64,000 bases of DNA, from assembly GCA_037043015.1 (NCBI GenBank), contig CM073330.1, positions 10,930,512-10,994,511 of the forward strand, in the 5' to 3' direction. Made by a program: the position numbers and the translations under genes. Below the pieces are notes generated by a model. It did no database searches, was not told the DNA's origin, and was given only the letters and a program-made list of their open reading frames with translations. Positions 12,002 through 23,939 of the stretch are shown piece after piece (within the stretch, counting starts at the first letter, position 1; every line of letters starts with the position of its first letter). The stretch is from Bryum argenteum (Eukaryota > Streptophyta > Bryopsida > Bryales > Bryaceae).

Positions 12002-12742
12002 CTTGGTGGGATCATAACTTTAGATTCTGAATGTATTTGAACAGGTGTTCAATTCAATTCAGTATGAGGGTTGCACATGATCGCTTCCAATCGTTAAGTA
12101 CTCAAGAGAAGAAAAGGTGTTCAAGTTGGCTTGAATAATGTGTCTTGTTCAAGGTTGTTTTACATGACACACTTTCGGTAATGTTTGTCTAAATTGTCTT
12201 GTACGACATGTTTGTCGGATGTCCGAGTTCGACGGGAATGTCCGACCATACTAGATAATGCATAGTAAAAACATGAACATTTGCCTCTTCGATGTTGTTT
12301 ATCTTCTCTAAGAGAAAATGTTTATTTGATGTCATGACGTTCGATACTGTCGCATAAGACAACCCTAGTCTTGTTTGACTTATCATGGTTTATAGTGTAG
12401 GACTACTTTTGTTGTGTTCACAAACACTTTGAGTGAAAGAGTAGCCAAGTAGTAGTTGGGTTGACCTTCATGTGAATGGATGATTATTTACATGTTAGTC
12501 CAAGGTTTGAAGAAACTTGTGTGATTGAAGTTTTAAATATTATGTAAATGTGAAATGTTTTGTATCTACTTGTTATATGGTGTTTTGTTATTTGAGTTTG
12601 AATCCTATTGCTTTAAGAATTGGAGATCCAATTCGCTTTAAGAATTGTTGCCCTTGTTCCAAATTTAAATGGTGGACACTTTGAGGAACTGCTCAATTGC
12701 TCATGGGATGACAATACTTGTAGCTAATTGATCATAAATTGC

Positions 12743-13006
12743 CATGAACCCCAATTCCGTTAAAATGACATTATTCCGGTAAAATGGCACACCTCAACTA
12801 TTGAACTGTAGCTCAAAAACCATGTGATATAACAGAATTTTACGGTGATATTAGGAAAATTGAGTGACAATGTATATGAAGAAGTGATATTAAAAAAAAA
12901 ATTGTGATATTACAGAATATACCATTTTATATGAGCACAAATGTAAGATCTAGTGTGACAAAATGGCACATGGCATAGTGCCATTTTAACGGAATTGGGG
13001 TTCATG
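12743..13006. mobile_element. Short foldback/MITE element with 25-bp perfect inverted repeats
   Basis: Arms at 12743-12767 and 12982-13006 are perfect inverted copies beginning CATGAACCCCAATTCC. The AT-rich core has no coding capacity. No convincing target-site duplication could be read, so the superfamily is open. Confidence 0.65.
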
Positions 13007-13019
13007 TCATTGTTTGAAT

Positions 13020-14364
13020 GCTTTTAAAAAATGATGTTCACACCCAAACAAAGATCAAACGAAGATCAGTGCATTGCACTTGATAGCCAATTCACCAAAC
13101 TTTTGCTCTATATGATTTATCTTCAAATTGTTTGTAATCTAGGAGTGGCAACTCTTCAAAGTTCCAATTACCCACACATTGTCATAATATTCGAGAAACA
13201 TAAAAAGTACAAAGTGAAAAGTGTGGATGTGAAAAATTCTTGACACATGTATGAAACTTTGTACTGTGGTAACTATGAATACTTGTGATAGAAACAAATA
13301 AACCACAGTCAAGTGTATATTCAATTTTCATAATTTCTGCTAAGAGATAAAAGGAATAGTAAGATTGCACCCACTACTAGAATTTGACCCCATTTGCTAC
13401 ATGTTTTATTTTATCTATTTTTTCCATAAAAGCCACATACGGGAAGTAACTGTTAAACTACATATCAACACTTTTATGCTACAACAAAGTTTCAAAAGCT
13501 ACATTTCAACAAACATATGTTAAAACGTAGTTTAAGCTACTCCCCAAACGTGACTTTTATGAAAACACAAACGTAGCAAATGGGGTCATATTCTAATAGT
13601 GACCATCTTTGAATGCGCCATGCCAATCTTGTAGATTGAATCTTTGTATACGGCATGGAACAATCTAGTCCTAGCACATGTATCTTGAACAGTTAAAAAT
13701 TTTTAATTCAATTTTTAAAAAAATGTTTGACCATTACTCCAATTAGTCCAGTAGTACAGAATTCAGTTTTCTTCACCCTTCACCATTATGATCTCACAAT
13801 CATTTTTGAATGAGCATGTAATACTGATGCATCTATTCAGATACAAGATCTTCCGTTTGGAAGTATAAATAAAGTGAACTAGCTTTCTTACTTCAAGGGA
13901 ACAATGTTGTATTAACATTTTTGGTATGGACACCAAATTTCTTTGCAAGGGTTAAACTTAAATTCAATACTCATACATAATTGCTATGATAAGTAGATAA
14001 AATATTACTCACGCCAGAAGAAATAGAGAAACACTTAACCAAACTTTAGAGGACATATAATTCGGGGTTGTCTTATGCGACATTGTCGAACGTCATACAC
14101 AAACGACAGTCAGACATTTGCCCTTGGAGGAGGCGATATCGAAGAGGTAAATGTTCATGTTGAAAGAACATGTCGAACATGACATTCTAGAGAGACATTA
14201 CCGAACGTGTGTCATGTAAGACAACTTGATATAATCAACATGTAACATATAATCAATCACATGAAGGTTAGTCGTTTATTACTTTGGTACTTTTTTACTT
14301 GGAGTGTTCATCCTAAGAGAGAAGTCCTAAAGTGTGAATATGATATCAAAGATAGGTCAAATAA
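13020..14364 (-). repeat. Inverted relic of the small-protein gene segment (gene missing)
   Basis: This block matches, in the minus orientation, the DNA downstream of the small-protein genes. 13600-13950 matches 34410-34720 (GGCATGGAACAATCTA, AGCACATGTATCTT) and 44390-44600. 14060-14230 is an inverted match to 12130-12370 (GTCGAACGTCAT, CATGTAAGACAA). The coding part would be expected beyond 14364, where a CACTA MITE begins and unrelated repeat follows. The locus therefore looks like a duplicate that lost its gene. Confidence 0.55.
13372..13601. mobile_element. CACTA-type MITE with ACC target duplication
   Basis: The 230-bp element starts CACTACTAGAATTTGACC and ends as its near-perfect inverse (GGTCATATTCTAATAGTG). 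The CACTA ends and 3-bp duplication (ACC at 13369-13371 and 13602-13604) are typical of the superfamily. The paralogous segment near 34403-34430 reads straight through GATTGCACCATCCTTGAA, so the empty site is preserved. Confidence 0.85.
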
Positions 14365-14634
14365 CACTAGTAGAAAATGACACTAAAAGTGACGTCCGGA
14401 ATAACATGTCCGTAGTAATACAGTGTGCATGTTTTTGATTGACAATGTGCTTCTAATGACATCAAATAAATTATTATATATGTCACCTTTCCTATTAAAC
14501 TATGTCATCATAGATATAATTAGGTCCAAAATGACATTTTTCTATGTCATTTCGGACAGAAAGTCTCTTGTGTCATACCGGTGTACCCTACACTTAAATC
14601 CAGTCAATATATTAGGACATAATTCCTACTAGTG
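14365..14634. mobile_element. CACTA-type MITE (270 bp)
   Basis: It starts CACTAGTAGAAAATGAC and ends with the inverse of CACTAGTAGGAATTATG. Only the outer 13 or so bases pair well. The flanks (TAA left, AGG right) do not match, so the right side may have been rearranged. It sits exactly at the broken edge of the duplicated segment. Confidence 0.6.
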
Positions 14635-14649
14635 AGGGTTGTTGCTACT

Positions 14650-16500
14650 AAAGTGTATGCCCTTTATTCATGCTTCATCGGATAGGTCTAAAATTCTTAC
14701 CACACATACTATACTTGATTTGGGATCCACTCCAAGTAGTTACATCCAAAACAGACTTGGAATGAAGAAGTTATGATTTTTCAAAGTTTATGCATTTCAT
14801 CCAATTTTTTTGGTTTGGCACGTTTAGAGGTTTAGGGTAAACATGTGCCTTACTCACCAATGAACAAAGGATACAAAGAGCCTTGAGTCAAATTTACTCT
14901 TAAAATTGGTCTTTTGGCTCACGTACTAAACATTCCAAACTCATCCTGTAATGATCTTATTTCTCAACTTTAAATATTATAATCTCACAAACGATATGGA
15001 AGATTTGGGATTCATGTACGGTACCCGACAAGAGAGATATGAACACATGCATTTTTGAACCTGAATGTGTGAAGACTCCATAATTTGAAATGCTCTTATT
15101 CATTCAATTAAATTAGTTTAATCTTTGCTACTTGGAAACAACACCTATATGTAATTGCTCCTAGAGCCACATGCAATTTTATGAGAAACATAATTTTTGG
15201 CATTCACCTGAAGTTCACCTTGTTTTTGGAATTCTGCAAGTTGTCCATATCTCTCTTGCCGGGTACTGTACATGATCAAGTAAGGTACTAAATTCTACAG
15301 TTACATCCCAAAACAAGCTAACATTGAGAATTTACACCTTGTATTGAAAGATGCCACTTTTTATTGTGATTGTGTTTCTCTCAATTGATTGATGCATTGA
15401 TTGTTTAAAAAAGGAAAAAAAAAGGGCAACTTTGAGGCCTTTCGACTAGGAATTAAGAAATACGATACATTCTTTTTTTGGAAAATGCATCTAGCCACTG
15501 AGTTCATCTTCTATACAATTCAACATCCTAAATTCTGGCATGGACGGCATGCATGAAGTTACATTAGATCAGACACACAAAGGCACCATAAGCCTTGGCT
15601 TGGTGGTTAGGGTTCATGGACCTCAATGAGGAGGTCTTGAGTTCTATTCCCCATGTCGTCGTGGTGCTCACCACTATAGTCCACCCAAATATTGTGGGGG
15701 TCCTTGGACCTTGATGTATGGGTACCTCAAAGCCTTTTAGGAGGATACTATGTCATTCAAGTGTTTTCAAGACGCTAGAAACTAGCGTAGTTATAGTGTC
15801 CACCCTCGAGAGGGGAGAGTAGTATTCTTCCAGCTTCCCCTTGTCTGGTGGCCATCGGGATATTAGCATTACAAACGGACACTTCATTTACGCCGGCCCC
15901 TTAGAAAGAGACCGGAGTTTCTATCTATCTATATCAGACACACAGTTCTAAGAACTTTGGATGGATTGAACAAAAGCGCATTTGGAAGGTTCATTTTTAT
16001 GGATCCACATGGAGTATGGAGTACATCAATTTAACTCCTAATGTCAAAAACTCAAAATCAACCCTCACATGGTCGATTTGACTCTATTTAAGCTCTAAGA
16101 TTCTAAATATAGATCATATGACGTTGAAACTTTTTGCAAATTGTGAAGTTTTTCCACACCTGTCCAAAAAGTCATTTCAAGCTTCAAAATTCCTCATCCT
16201 TGAGGAGATATTCATGGTCAAAGTTTTAAAATCTGCCCAAACTGTGGTGTATGCTCATTTATTCCCTAAATCTGCCTAAAATCAATTAGATTGCAAGTAA
16301 CTTCGAAAATTCACTATAAATTGAGATTTTACTTTTTTAAAGTTTTATTGCTTGAACATGTAGAAGAGGTACGAAGGCATGATCTCACCATTTGGATTTC
16401 CAATCCAAGAATTTTTACATGCTTATTTTAAAATCAAAGACCAACCTTTATATTTGCAATTTAACTTACCTCCATGTGAATAATCAAGCATTTCTATACA
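14650..16500 (+). repeat. Long AT-rich non-coding repeat, copy 2, interrupted by a SINE
   Basis: About 14650-16020 matches 4880-5690, and 16060-16500 matches 3540-4020. The two sub-blocks are therefore in permuted order relative to copy 1. A SINE at 15582-15932 interrupts it; copy 1 shows the empty site near 5590-5640. Confidence 0.6.
15582..15932 (+). mobile_element. tRNA-derived SINE, copy 1 (full length)
   Basis: The head has an A-box-like TGGCTTGGTGG and a B-box-like GAGTTCTATTCC, the internal RNA polymerase III promoter of tRNA-derived SINEs. The tail ends in a run of CTAT units. A perfect 12-bp target duplication (ATCAGACACACA) lies at 15568-15579 and 15933-15944. Two more copies are at 33452 and 50481. 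No coding capacity; it would rely on a LINE for movement. Confidence 0.85.
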
Positions 16501-16519
16501 GTTTGATCGGTTTCGACAC

Positions 16520-17870
16520 TCTTTGTAGGAGGTTTCATTATATCTGATAAAGATTTTGTGTTCTTCATCATATGAGGGTGTGGATATTTTTCATGGAAAT
16601 TTACAATTTCAAGTAAATTATAGTAATCCGGTTTATTCGCATTCAAAATAAAAGTTATCTAAGTGTTATCTAAGTGTTTTTGCACGGCATCTATCGTTCA
16701 TTCTCAAGATGTAGATTTGAGAGAACCTTCTCGACAATTAGAATGGGACAGAGGGAGTATGTAACTTTCAGGTAGTCTTTGCAATAGTTGTGATTTTTAA
16801 GTAATATGTTGCTAAAATAGGAATTCTTAATGACGATCAACTTGTTATCAAAATGAGTGGGTTGAGCAATGATTTATGATGTAAAAATAAACATAGAATT
16901 AACGATATCTAAAAGATGACTTAAATTCTTGAAAGATTCTTCACATTGTGTCCAATTTTCGCTTTAGCAATAGGTTAGTATAATGAAGGGGAAAAACTCT
17001 CATGCTTAAATAAAAGTCTTGGGTGAAGATGGACTCAATGGAATTTGAACCAATTATTTCATTAGAGTGCTAGGATTACTATTGTCATCTTCAATGCTTT
17101 TAACAATTTGTAAAGGAATTATTAGAATCTTGTTCTATATTAGGCCCAATTGAATTTTTTTGACAAAGACTACCATATCCGCATGGCCAATTCACCACTC
17201 TAGTGCAAAATGGTTTTTGAAATTTTTGTTTTTGAATTCAAAAAACCTCAATTGGTGTTATTGTCTCAATGGTTATAGTCAAATTTTTAATCCTTGTTGA
17301 TCTTCTCGTCCACTCATATTTCTCAATGTGAGTTTGTGTGATAGTCTAGTGGTGATACTATATGAGTATATACTTTAGACCTCACATTTATGAGGGGTAG
17401 AATAGTTTTAATTTACTTACTACGTGTAAGTCACATGTTAGGTGCAACATGATAATAAGATTCATAGGTGTGACATCATTGAAAGGATAAAAATATTTTA
17501 CATTCACACTTTTTGAAGATGACCTACATGAATTAGTAGTTCTCCAACCAATCAGGTAAAGCAAAAGAGATGTGTGGTTTTGTACAATACATATGCAAAA
17601 GTTGAAATTGGAGTTGATTATGTAGATAGAAGTTTTAAGCTTAACCCCTAAAGGTTCTTGAAAACCCAAATGGTTATTTGTTGTGTTAGGCAATCTAGAT
17701 GGAGGAATACAAATTATTATTTTTGCCAAAAAAATTTACTAGATATTCCCTGTAGGTCTATGCAACAAAGTTTTTGAATGAGAATTTTCAAACTAAGAAA
17801 GATTTCAAATCAATTATTTTTTAGATCAGATTTTAGTTATCACATAGGACAGTAGAATAATTATCTTTAG
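16520..17870. other. AT-rich stretch without recognisable content
   Basis: I see no gene or clear repeat. A short minus-strand frame at 17729-17388 has no family resemblance and reads like chance. Confidence 0.4.
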
Positions 17871-17878
17871 TATTCTTT

Positions 17879-18264
17879 TTAACCCCTACGCGTCTCTAGT
17901 GTCGGGAAACAACATTTTGGATGCAAAGAAGAAACTTCGAAGAGCCATAACTTCTTTATTTAGGCTTTGTTTAGAACAAAGGGTGAGTTACAAATCAAGT
18001 CTAGTTTGTGTGTTAGAAGTTGTAGACCCAAATAATAAAGTATGAATAAATGGCATGCATTTTAGAAGAGACAACTTTTATTTCTGGGTTATCAAACATT
18101 TGGCATTGTTTTACCGTTGCAAGACAATTATGTGAGATCAAAAGTAGTTTTTTGTAAAGTTTCTTACATAAGTGTGATCTTTAGATGCATGCCAACAACT
18201 CTCTAGTTAGAAATTTTTTGATCGGAATAAATTTGGTATTGAATTTGCATTGATGTTTCACCTT
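17879..18264 (-). repeat. First unit of a tandem pair within long repeat copy 3
   Basis: It begins TTAACCCCTACGCGTC and runs through GAAGAGCCATAACTTCTT to a GTTAGAAA-type phrase before the next TTAACCCC at 18265. The following unit repeats the same text with moderate divergence, so about 385 bp is tandemly duplicated. The sequence is the reverse complement of material in copy 1. Confidence 0.55.
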
Positions 18265-19242
18265 TTAACCCCTAAACGTCCCTAGTGTCAAAAAACGACA
18301 TTTTGGATGAAGGGCAAAAACTTTGAAGAGCCCTAACTTCTTCATCCAGACTCCGTTTTTGACGAAATCACTTGGATTAGGTCACAAATCAAGTCTAGTT
18401 TATGTGGTAAAAATTGCAGACTCATACAATAAGTATGAATAAATGGCATGGATTTTAGTGCAGGCAGCTTTTGTTTTTGGGTTTTCAAACATTTGGCAGG
18501 TTTTTACCATTGCAAGCCAATTATGTGAAATCTAAAATAGTTTTTCATGAAATTTTTTTCATGGGTTTGATATTTAGATGCATCCCATCAACTTTGTAGT
18601 TGGAAGATTTTTGATCTAGATAACTTTGGTATTGGCTTTGCACTGATGTTTCTACGATAAAAATAGTGAAAAAATGGATGATTTTTGAAGAGCTAGATCT
18701 CCTTCATCCACCGTTAGATTTTGACTTTATTTTTTGGGATGGATTCCAATTATAGTCTATTCTTAGTGGTAGAAACCTTGACCCAATCGAGGATATATTG
18801 AAGAAAAGGCATGGATTTGAGTGCGAGGGGTCTAGTTTTGGACTGTTTTTCCTTTGTAAAATTTTTTGCAGTTTTCACGACTACAAGGCTACTCTTTGAG
18901 CCAAGATTTTTTTTGATGAATTTTTTTGGTACAAGAGTGTCTTTGAGATGAAGATGAACAACTTTCTAGTTGCTGATTTTTTAATGCAAATTTCATGTTG
19001 GTAGTATTTTCACTTCAAAGTGGAAATGATGGTATTTTGTAGCCTGTTTTGCGCACTAATATGTTACGATCTCGCAATCTATGAGGTCCCATGAGTCAAG
19101 TTTTGGTCCACATGATCTACTACAAGTCTATTACAAGTTTGTATGGTTGAGATCTGAATAGCTTATCTTTATTTTCATCTATATCACTTTTTTTGAAAAT
19201 GAGTTTTTGGCTAAAAATACCCCAAGGGCGTTTAGGGGTTAA
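18265..19242. mobile_element. TTAA-flanked element with CCCCTAAACG ends (978 bp)
   Basis: The left edge is TTAACCCCTAAACGTCC and the right edge is its inverse, GGGCGTTTAGGGGTTAA. The outer ten bases pair perfectly inside a TTAA at each side. The interior is non-coding and matches the reverse complement of 4190-5060 as well as 47745-48390. Related edge-bounded elements occur at 31439, 42085, 49213 and 53124. Superfamily not settled. Confidence 0.6.
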
Positions 19243-19593
19243 ACACCGTTTCGCTGGTATTTGCCATGAGCCCATCCACCCTATGTCCAATGGTGAGTTC
19301 AAAAAGTTTAATTACCACGAGCTAAGAGGACCAACTCACCAGTTTTAAGTATGAAAAATATGAACCTTGGTAACATTCATGACACTTACAAGAGTTGATG
19401 TGCTTCCTGGCGTTTGGATTATCTAAGACACAGAAAGGAATGTTGTTAGTCACATTCAAAAGATAAGATCATCTAAAAGATTCATCTCAAATCAACAATA
19501 TATATAGAAATGATAGGAAGTTGCTCTCTAACTCGAGGCTGCTTCGAAATCTCACGATTTATAAGCTTCTGTACCTCCTCTCCTCTTGTATGA

Positions 19594-19860
19594 CAATCTA
19601 GTTCTAGAAAAGAGGGGGAGGTTTGTAACATTACATTCGTTCTTATTGTGTAAACGTTGTTCAAGCAACCTTTTGGAACTTGCTTGAGCAACAATCTCAA
19701 GAAAAATAAGCAACGTTTTCAACTGGATTATAATTTATAAATAATGTTCCCAATTTTCTTGAAAATATTGCTCAAGCAAGTTCCAAAACCTTGCTAAACC
19801 TTACTAGGAAGTACGAACGTTCGAGACGAAAACGTGCAAACCCCTCAAATTGTAGTAGTG
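19594..19860. mobile_element. CACTA-related MITE of the GCAACGTT family, copy 1
   Basis: The right end reads CTCAAATTGTAGTAGTG, the inverse of a CACTA terminus. The left end (TTCTAGAAAAGAGGGGG) is a decayed partner. The interior has paired phrases AACTTGCTTGAGCAAC and GCTCAAGCAAGTTCC, giving a hairpin. Other copies lie at 23592, 26256 and 27018. Confidence 0.65.
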
Positions 19861-19869
19861 GTCATAGTG

Positions 19870-21150
19870 CTCAATACGTTGGACAATAGAACCATGCGTG
19901 TAAAGTAGAAATGCACATGATTGACAACATTTTGTTCAAACATTATACGGAATCCAAAAGTGGTCTTAGTATCCACGTCCAAATCTCTTTGAGTACGATT
20001 TAAAGGTCTTCAAGATTTCTCTCGTCTTTCAAGGTTTCTCAGCATTGGTATCAATTGATAACTTACATTTGGGAAGACAATGTGGTCTCGCGCTGCAATC
20101 TCCAAATCCTCCTCCAGCTTGTGCTTGCTGCAGACACACTCATCACTCAACTCAGATCATTAATACTCATGCAATAGGACCGGCTCTGCAATTCCTTGCA
20201 AAAACATATGATCCCCCACAATCATATCTCCTTTAATCCATATTTTGTGTCTGGTCTTGGTCCAAACAACATAAACGTAGAATGTTCCACCCTAATATCA
20301 CAATATAAAATATTATACATTTGTATTAGGGGTGAGGTATGTGCCTCACTCAAAATATATCTTCTAATTGTCATGGATTATGCTTCGCCGTAAGGCTATA
20401 ATTGTCGTTAATTATTGACAACCAATAATTATTCCACTCAAGGAGTTGATGTCTGTTGAACAATTTTGGACCAAGTGAATTGGATATTTCTTGTATGAGG
20501 ATTTAGGCTTTTGAAAATCCAAATAAGGTTTGTAGGAAGATGGTAGTAGCTTATAGGTCTTCAATTAAGTAAAAAGTATTTAGGATGCGTGAAGAAGATT
20601 AAGTAGCATATAGAAAATAGTGATTGAAGTGATTCTTAACCATAGCCTACGTCTCAAATATTTTCCTTCATGTGTTTATACCAAGTGAGGCATTCTTAAG
20701 GTAGTTGTATTTCATTAAAATATAATTTGTGATAATTTGTTCATGTGCTCTTTTACACATTGAAATGCTCCCAACATGAGTCCTATATATGAATACCGAA
20801 AACCCAACAAATGAAGTTCCCAATATCTAAACCTAGTAGTAATAGATGGATGTGGATTTCCACTTATTGTGATGTAAGCTTCCAATGTGGCGACGCTCTA
20901 GCCGCTACATTGTTATTTTGAGAAACATTTGGGTGATCAATTATTGCTTATGAAACTTTTTTTAAGTGGATGAAAAGTGTTGGACGGATGGAGGAAGGAT
21001 GGTACAAATCGTACGTTGTCCAAAACACCTCTCTACTTATTTGTGTCTTTGTGTTGCGGCATTACTAATCTTTTTCGTTCGCTCTCCATATTTATTGCTT
21101 CCCTTTCTCACCATTCTCTCTGACTTCGTGCACATTGCTACTTTGCAATT
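19870..21150. other. Stretch without supported genes
   Basis: Nothing conserved was recognised. The last 100 bases before 21157 are pyrimidine-rich and could be the leader of the candidate gene that follows. Confidence 0.35.
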
Positions 21151-21156
21151 GTAGCA

Positions 21157-22840
21157 ATGGACCTCCATATTCATCATGTTATTCCTCGTTATAGGGAAGC
21201 AAGGATAGCAACTATTGTGAGGGGGCATAGATGGACATGGCGACTACTCCCTAGCACACCACTTGAGAACTTCAGCACTTTTATTGAGGTGAGAGTTCTT
21301 AATTTCAACAATGATACTTTTTTGTGTCAATGAGACTTGTTAAAGGCCATGACTCTCTTTATTATATTGTATCACAAATTAGGAAATTTCACAAGGACTT
21401 AATCATTATTCATGCTTCGAATGACCTTGCAGCAAAAAGCATGCGGCAATGGCCATATCCAAAGTGCTGAAGGAGCTTTTCTGCTCCTGCTCAACCGCGA
21501 TGGAACAGTTGAAACCATAGATCGAGAGGGTCACCACCACCTCCGGGGTGACAAGCAGCTCGTTTTCATGGTGGCGAATTCCACCCAACAACTTGCATCA
21601 CGAATCGTCAACCAAAAGAACATCAAGAAGAGGGATGTCATACAGCCTGTCGACATCGGATTCCTCACCCCAGGAGCTCATGACGGTGCTCGTCCCGGCC
21701 CAAGCAACATCAGCAAGAAGTCGGAATATGAGGTTCTCCCTTCCAAGCACCCGAAGTCGCCTTCAACAACGACGTCGCCTACGTACGCAGGCGAGGATAA
21801 GTCGTCCACAAACCCTTGGACCGGATCAGATCGAGACGCCCGCCATGATAGGGAAGGTGCTTTCGTGCTGCGAAAGCGTCAACACTATCGAAAAGACCTG
21901 CATCCTCTGGGAGTTGCAAACGTGAGCACCCATACGGTTGAGGATGTTGATGCTCATCGAATAGCCGGTGAACAGCTTCAAGCCGCACGCGAATGGCGAA
22001 TGCGTCCATAGCTCCTCCCAGTCATGGTGGCAAGCTTACCAAGGATACCGATGCCCACGCTGATTTCGCGCTTCCTACATGGATTAGGAAGAGGCGAACT
22101 CCGTCCAGTGCGGTAAGTGGATGCTTTTTGCTTGTGCGTAGTACTACACTACTACATGTGATTATGCTTGATGTATGTTTTCTGCATTACTTTTGATTTG
22201 TTTTGTGTTGGGTGTTTGATTTTCCAGCTTCAAATAGAGCCATATGCACCACAACGTGTGCGGTTGTCGGATATGGCGGTACTCCGTTTCCTAGACCCAC
22301 AGGCGCGCAAGTATTGTGCAAAAGCTTCTGTTCTCGTGCAGGGAGTCTACCCGATCGCCAGATTGGGAATGTAAATCAACAGCCGCTTGCAAATGTGGTG
22401 ACGAATCAGTCTGGTGGCGAATGCAAACGTGGAGGAAAGGGAGGTGCCTGTGACCGACATCCAGGAGAACCAAGGGCTCAGTCAGTGGCTTTTAGTCGGC
22501 AAAACAGGGTTCGACACAATTTCTCTAACCCGGTAAGTATGCCCGGTAAGTAGGTCAGGTTACTTTCTTTTTTCTTCTCCATCTGAAACTATGTGCGTAA
22601 CTGAATGTAATGTGATTGTTCTTGCTCACTTCTTCCTACATCACACCTAAGTTGTGTTAAGTTGTGTTGTTTTCACAATTCAGCTGCGACTGGGACCGGG
22701 TTGTGCACCGGATCGTGTAACGCTGGTAGATTTGGCGAAATTGTATGAGCTAAGTGCAACTGAGCCTCTCCGGACATCGGCCTCTCTGCTCTACAGGATG
22801 CATGCAGAATGCTTGGGCAAAGCGATGGCCCAGCAAGAAG
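21157..22840 (+). CDS. Candidate multi-exon gene, unrecognised
   Basis: Function unknown. An ATG at 21157 opens 44 codons ending at a donor (GAG/GTGAGA, 21288). An acceptor (CCTTGCAG) at 21432 continues in the same phase into a frame open to about 22011. Further exon-like pieces follow: a frame from 21993 ending at CG/GTAAGT (22112), one after TTTTCCAG at 22228, and one from 22684 to a donor at 22840. The last two begin with the same motif, L-x-[IL]-x-P, then AP-x-RV-x-L-x-D-[ML]-A-x-L, pointing to a duplicated exon. The exact joining is uncertain because frames change between 21.9 and 22.6 kb. Base composition is more GC-rich than the surroundings. It may be a gene or a decaying one. Confidence 0.3.
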
Positions 22841-22964
22841 GTAGAGTACATACACGATCTTACATTGATCTTATATGGTGAATGCCATGAACCATTTAGC
22901 TTATGTGGTGTTCACGTTTGGCATGCGGGCTAGGAGCTCGGTTTGGGACGCTTTACGACCACTT

Positions 22965-23267
22965 CCAGACTCTGGCGGTTTGGGACGCTTTACGACCACT
23001 GGAGCAGATTAAACCGATTGGAATATTGAAGTTTTTTACTTTTAATTGCATTATGAGGTTGAGTGATGTGCTTGATTTTGCAGGAGTCCGATAAACAAGA
23101 GAAGTCTGACTGCGAGGAGTATTCTGATTGAGAAATAGACATAACTCGAGCCTGAGTGGACCGGCTTGAGAATGTGACATCGCTCAAGCACGAGATGGTC
23201 TTGGTCTGAAACTGAGGAGCGATGATGACGAAGTGGTCGTAAAGCGTCCCAAACCGCCAGAGTCTGG
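22965..23267. repeat. 36-bp perfect inverted repeat with 231-bp loop
   Basis: The arm at 22965-23000 (CCAGACTCTGGCGGTTTGGG ...) is the exact inverse of 23232-23267. The left arm is itself preceded by a partial direct copy (GTTTGGGACGCTTTACGACC near 22940). The loop holds an acceptor-like TTTTGCAG. It looks like a foldback or an inverted local duplication. Confidence 0.7.
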
Positions 23268-23372
23268 AGGTTGTAGTTTGGGCTACACTGTAGGTTTGAA
23301 GTTGGAGGCTAGACAAGAGGTTGTAGTTTGGGCTAGACTGGAGGTTTGAAGTTGGAGGTTGTAGGTTGTTGC
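23268..23372 (+). repeat. Tandem repeat of about 52 bp, two copies
   Basis: The phrase GAGGTTGTAGTTTGGGCTA, followed by a GAAGTTGGAGG segment, occurs twice with a few differences, next to the inverted repeat. Confidence 0.6.
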
Positions 23373-23591
23373 TCAAAGGCAGAGCACGAGTTCTCGTTGT
23401 TGTGAATTCGGTAACATCAATATTAATTAGAAGCAAGAATGAACACACAACTTGATGGTGGGTGCATAGTACTCAGGTAAGCATTTCTTATGCCAGGCTC
23501 GAGGGTAGCACCTGCAGTTAGCCCCTTTTTCTCGACTTGTTGCACTTTTCACAATGGGCATGTGAATGTGAAGCCATCAGCCTCCGTGTCT

Positions 23592-23931
23592 CACTACTTG
23601 AATTTGAGAGGATTTGCAACATTCTATTCTCAAACGATCAGCCTCCGTGTCTCACTACTTGAATTTGAGAGGGTTTGCAACATTCTATTCTCAAACGTTG
23701 CTGAAGTTTCGCAACGTTTTGGAACTTGCTTGAGCAACATTCTTAAGTAAAAAAAAAAAGGTTTTAGATCATCAAGATCACCAAGCAACGTTATTTATAA
23801 TCGAGGTGAAAACGTTGCTTATTTTCTTGAGAACGGCGCTCAAGCAAGTTCCGAAGCATTGCTAGACTTGAGCAATGTTTACACAAAAGCGAGGTTAGTA
23901 ACATTGCAAAGCCCCCTCTTTTCTAGTAGTG
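23592..23931. mobile_element. CACTA-related MITE, copy 2, with a duplicated left end
   Basis: The right end TTTCTAGTAGTG at 23931 pairs with CACTACTTGAATTTGAG, present twice (23592 and 23653). A 61-bp unit covering the left terminus and adjacent flank (CAGCCTCCGTGTCTCACTAC ...) is tandemly duplicated. Interior phrases around GCAACGTT match the copies at 19594, 26256 and 27018. No matching 3-bp target duplication was seen. Confidence 0.7.
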
Positions 23932-23939
23932 CGATCTTG

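Noticed and set aside
21433-21700. Possible histone-fold (NF-Y-like) helix in the frame after 21433
   Set aside because: A short stretch (LASRIVNQKNIKKRDVIQP) loosely recalls the end of a histone fold, but the first helix and key positions are missing.
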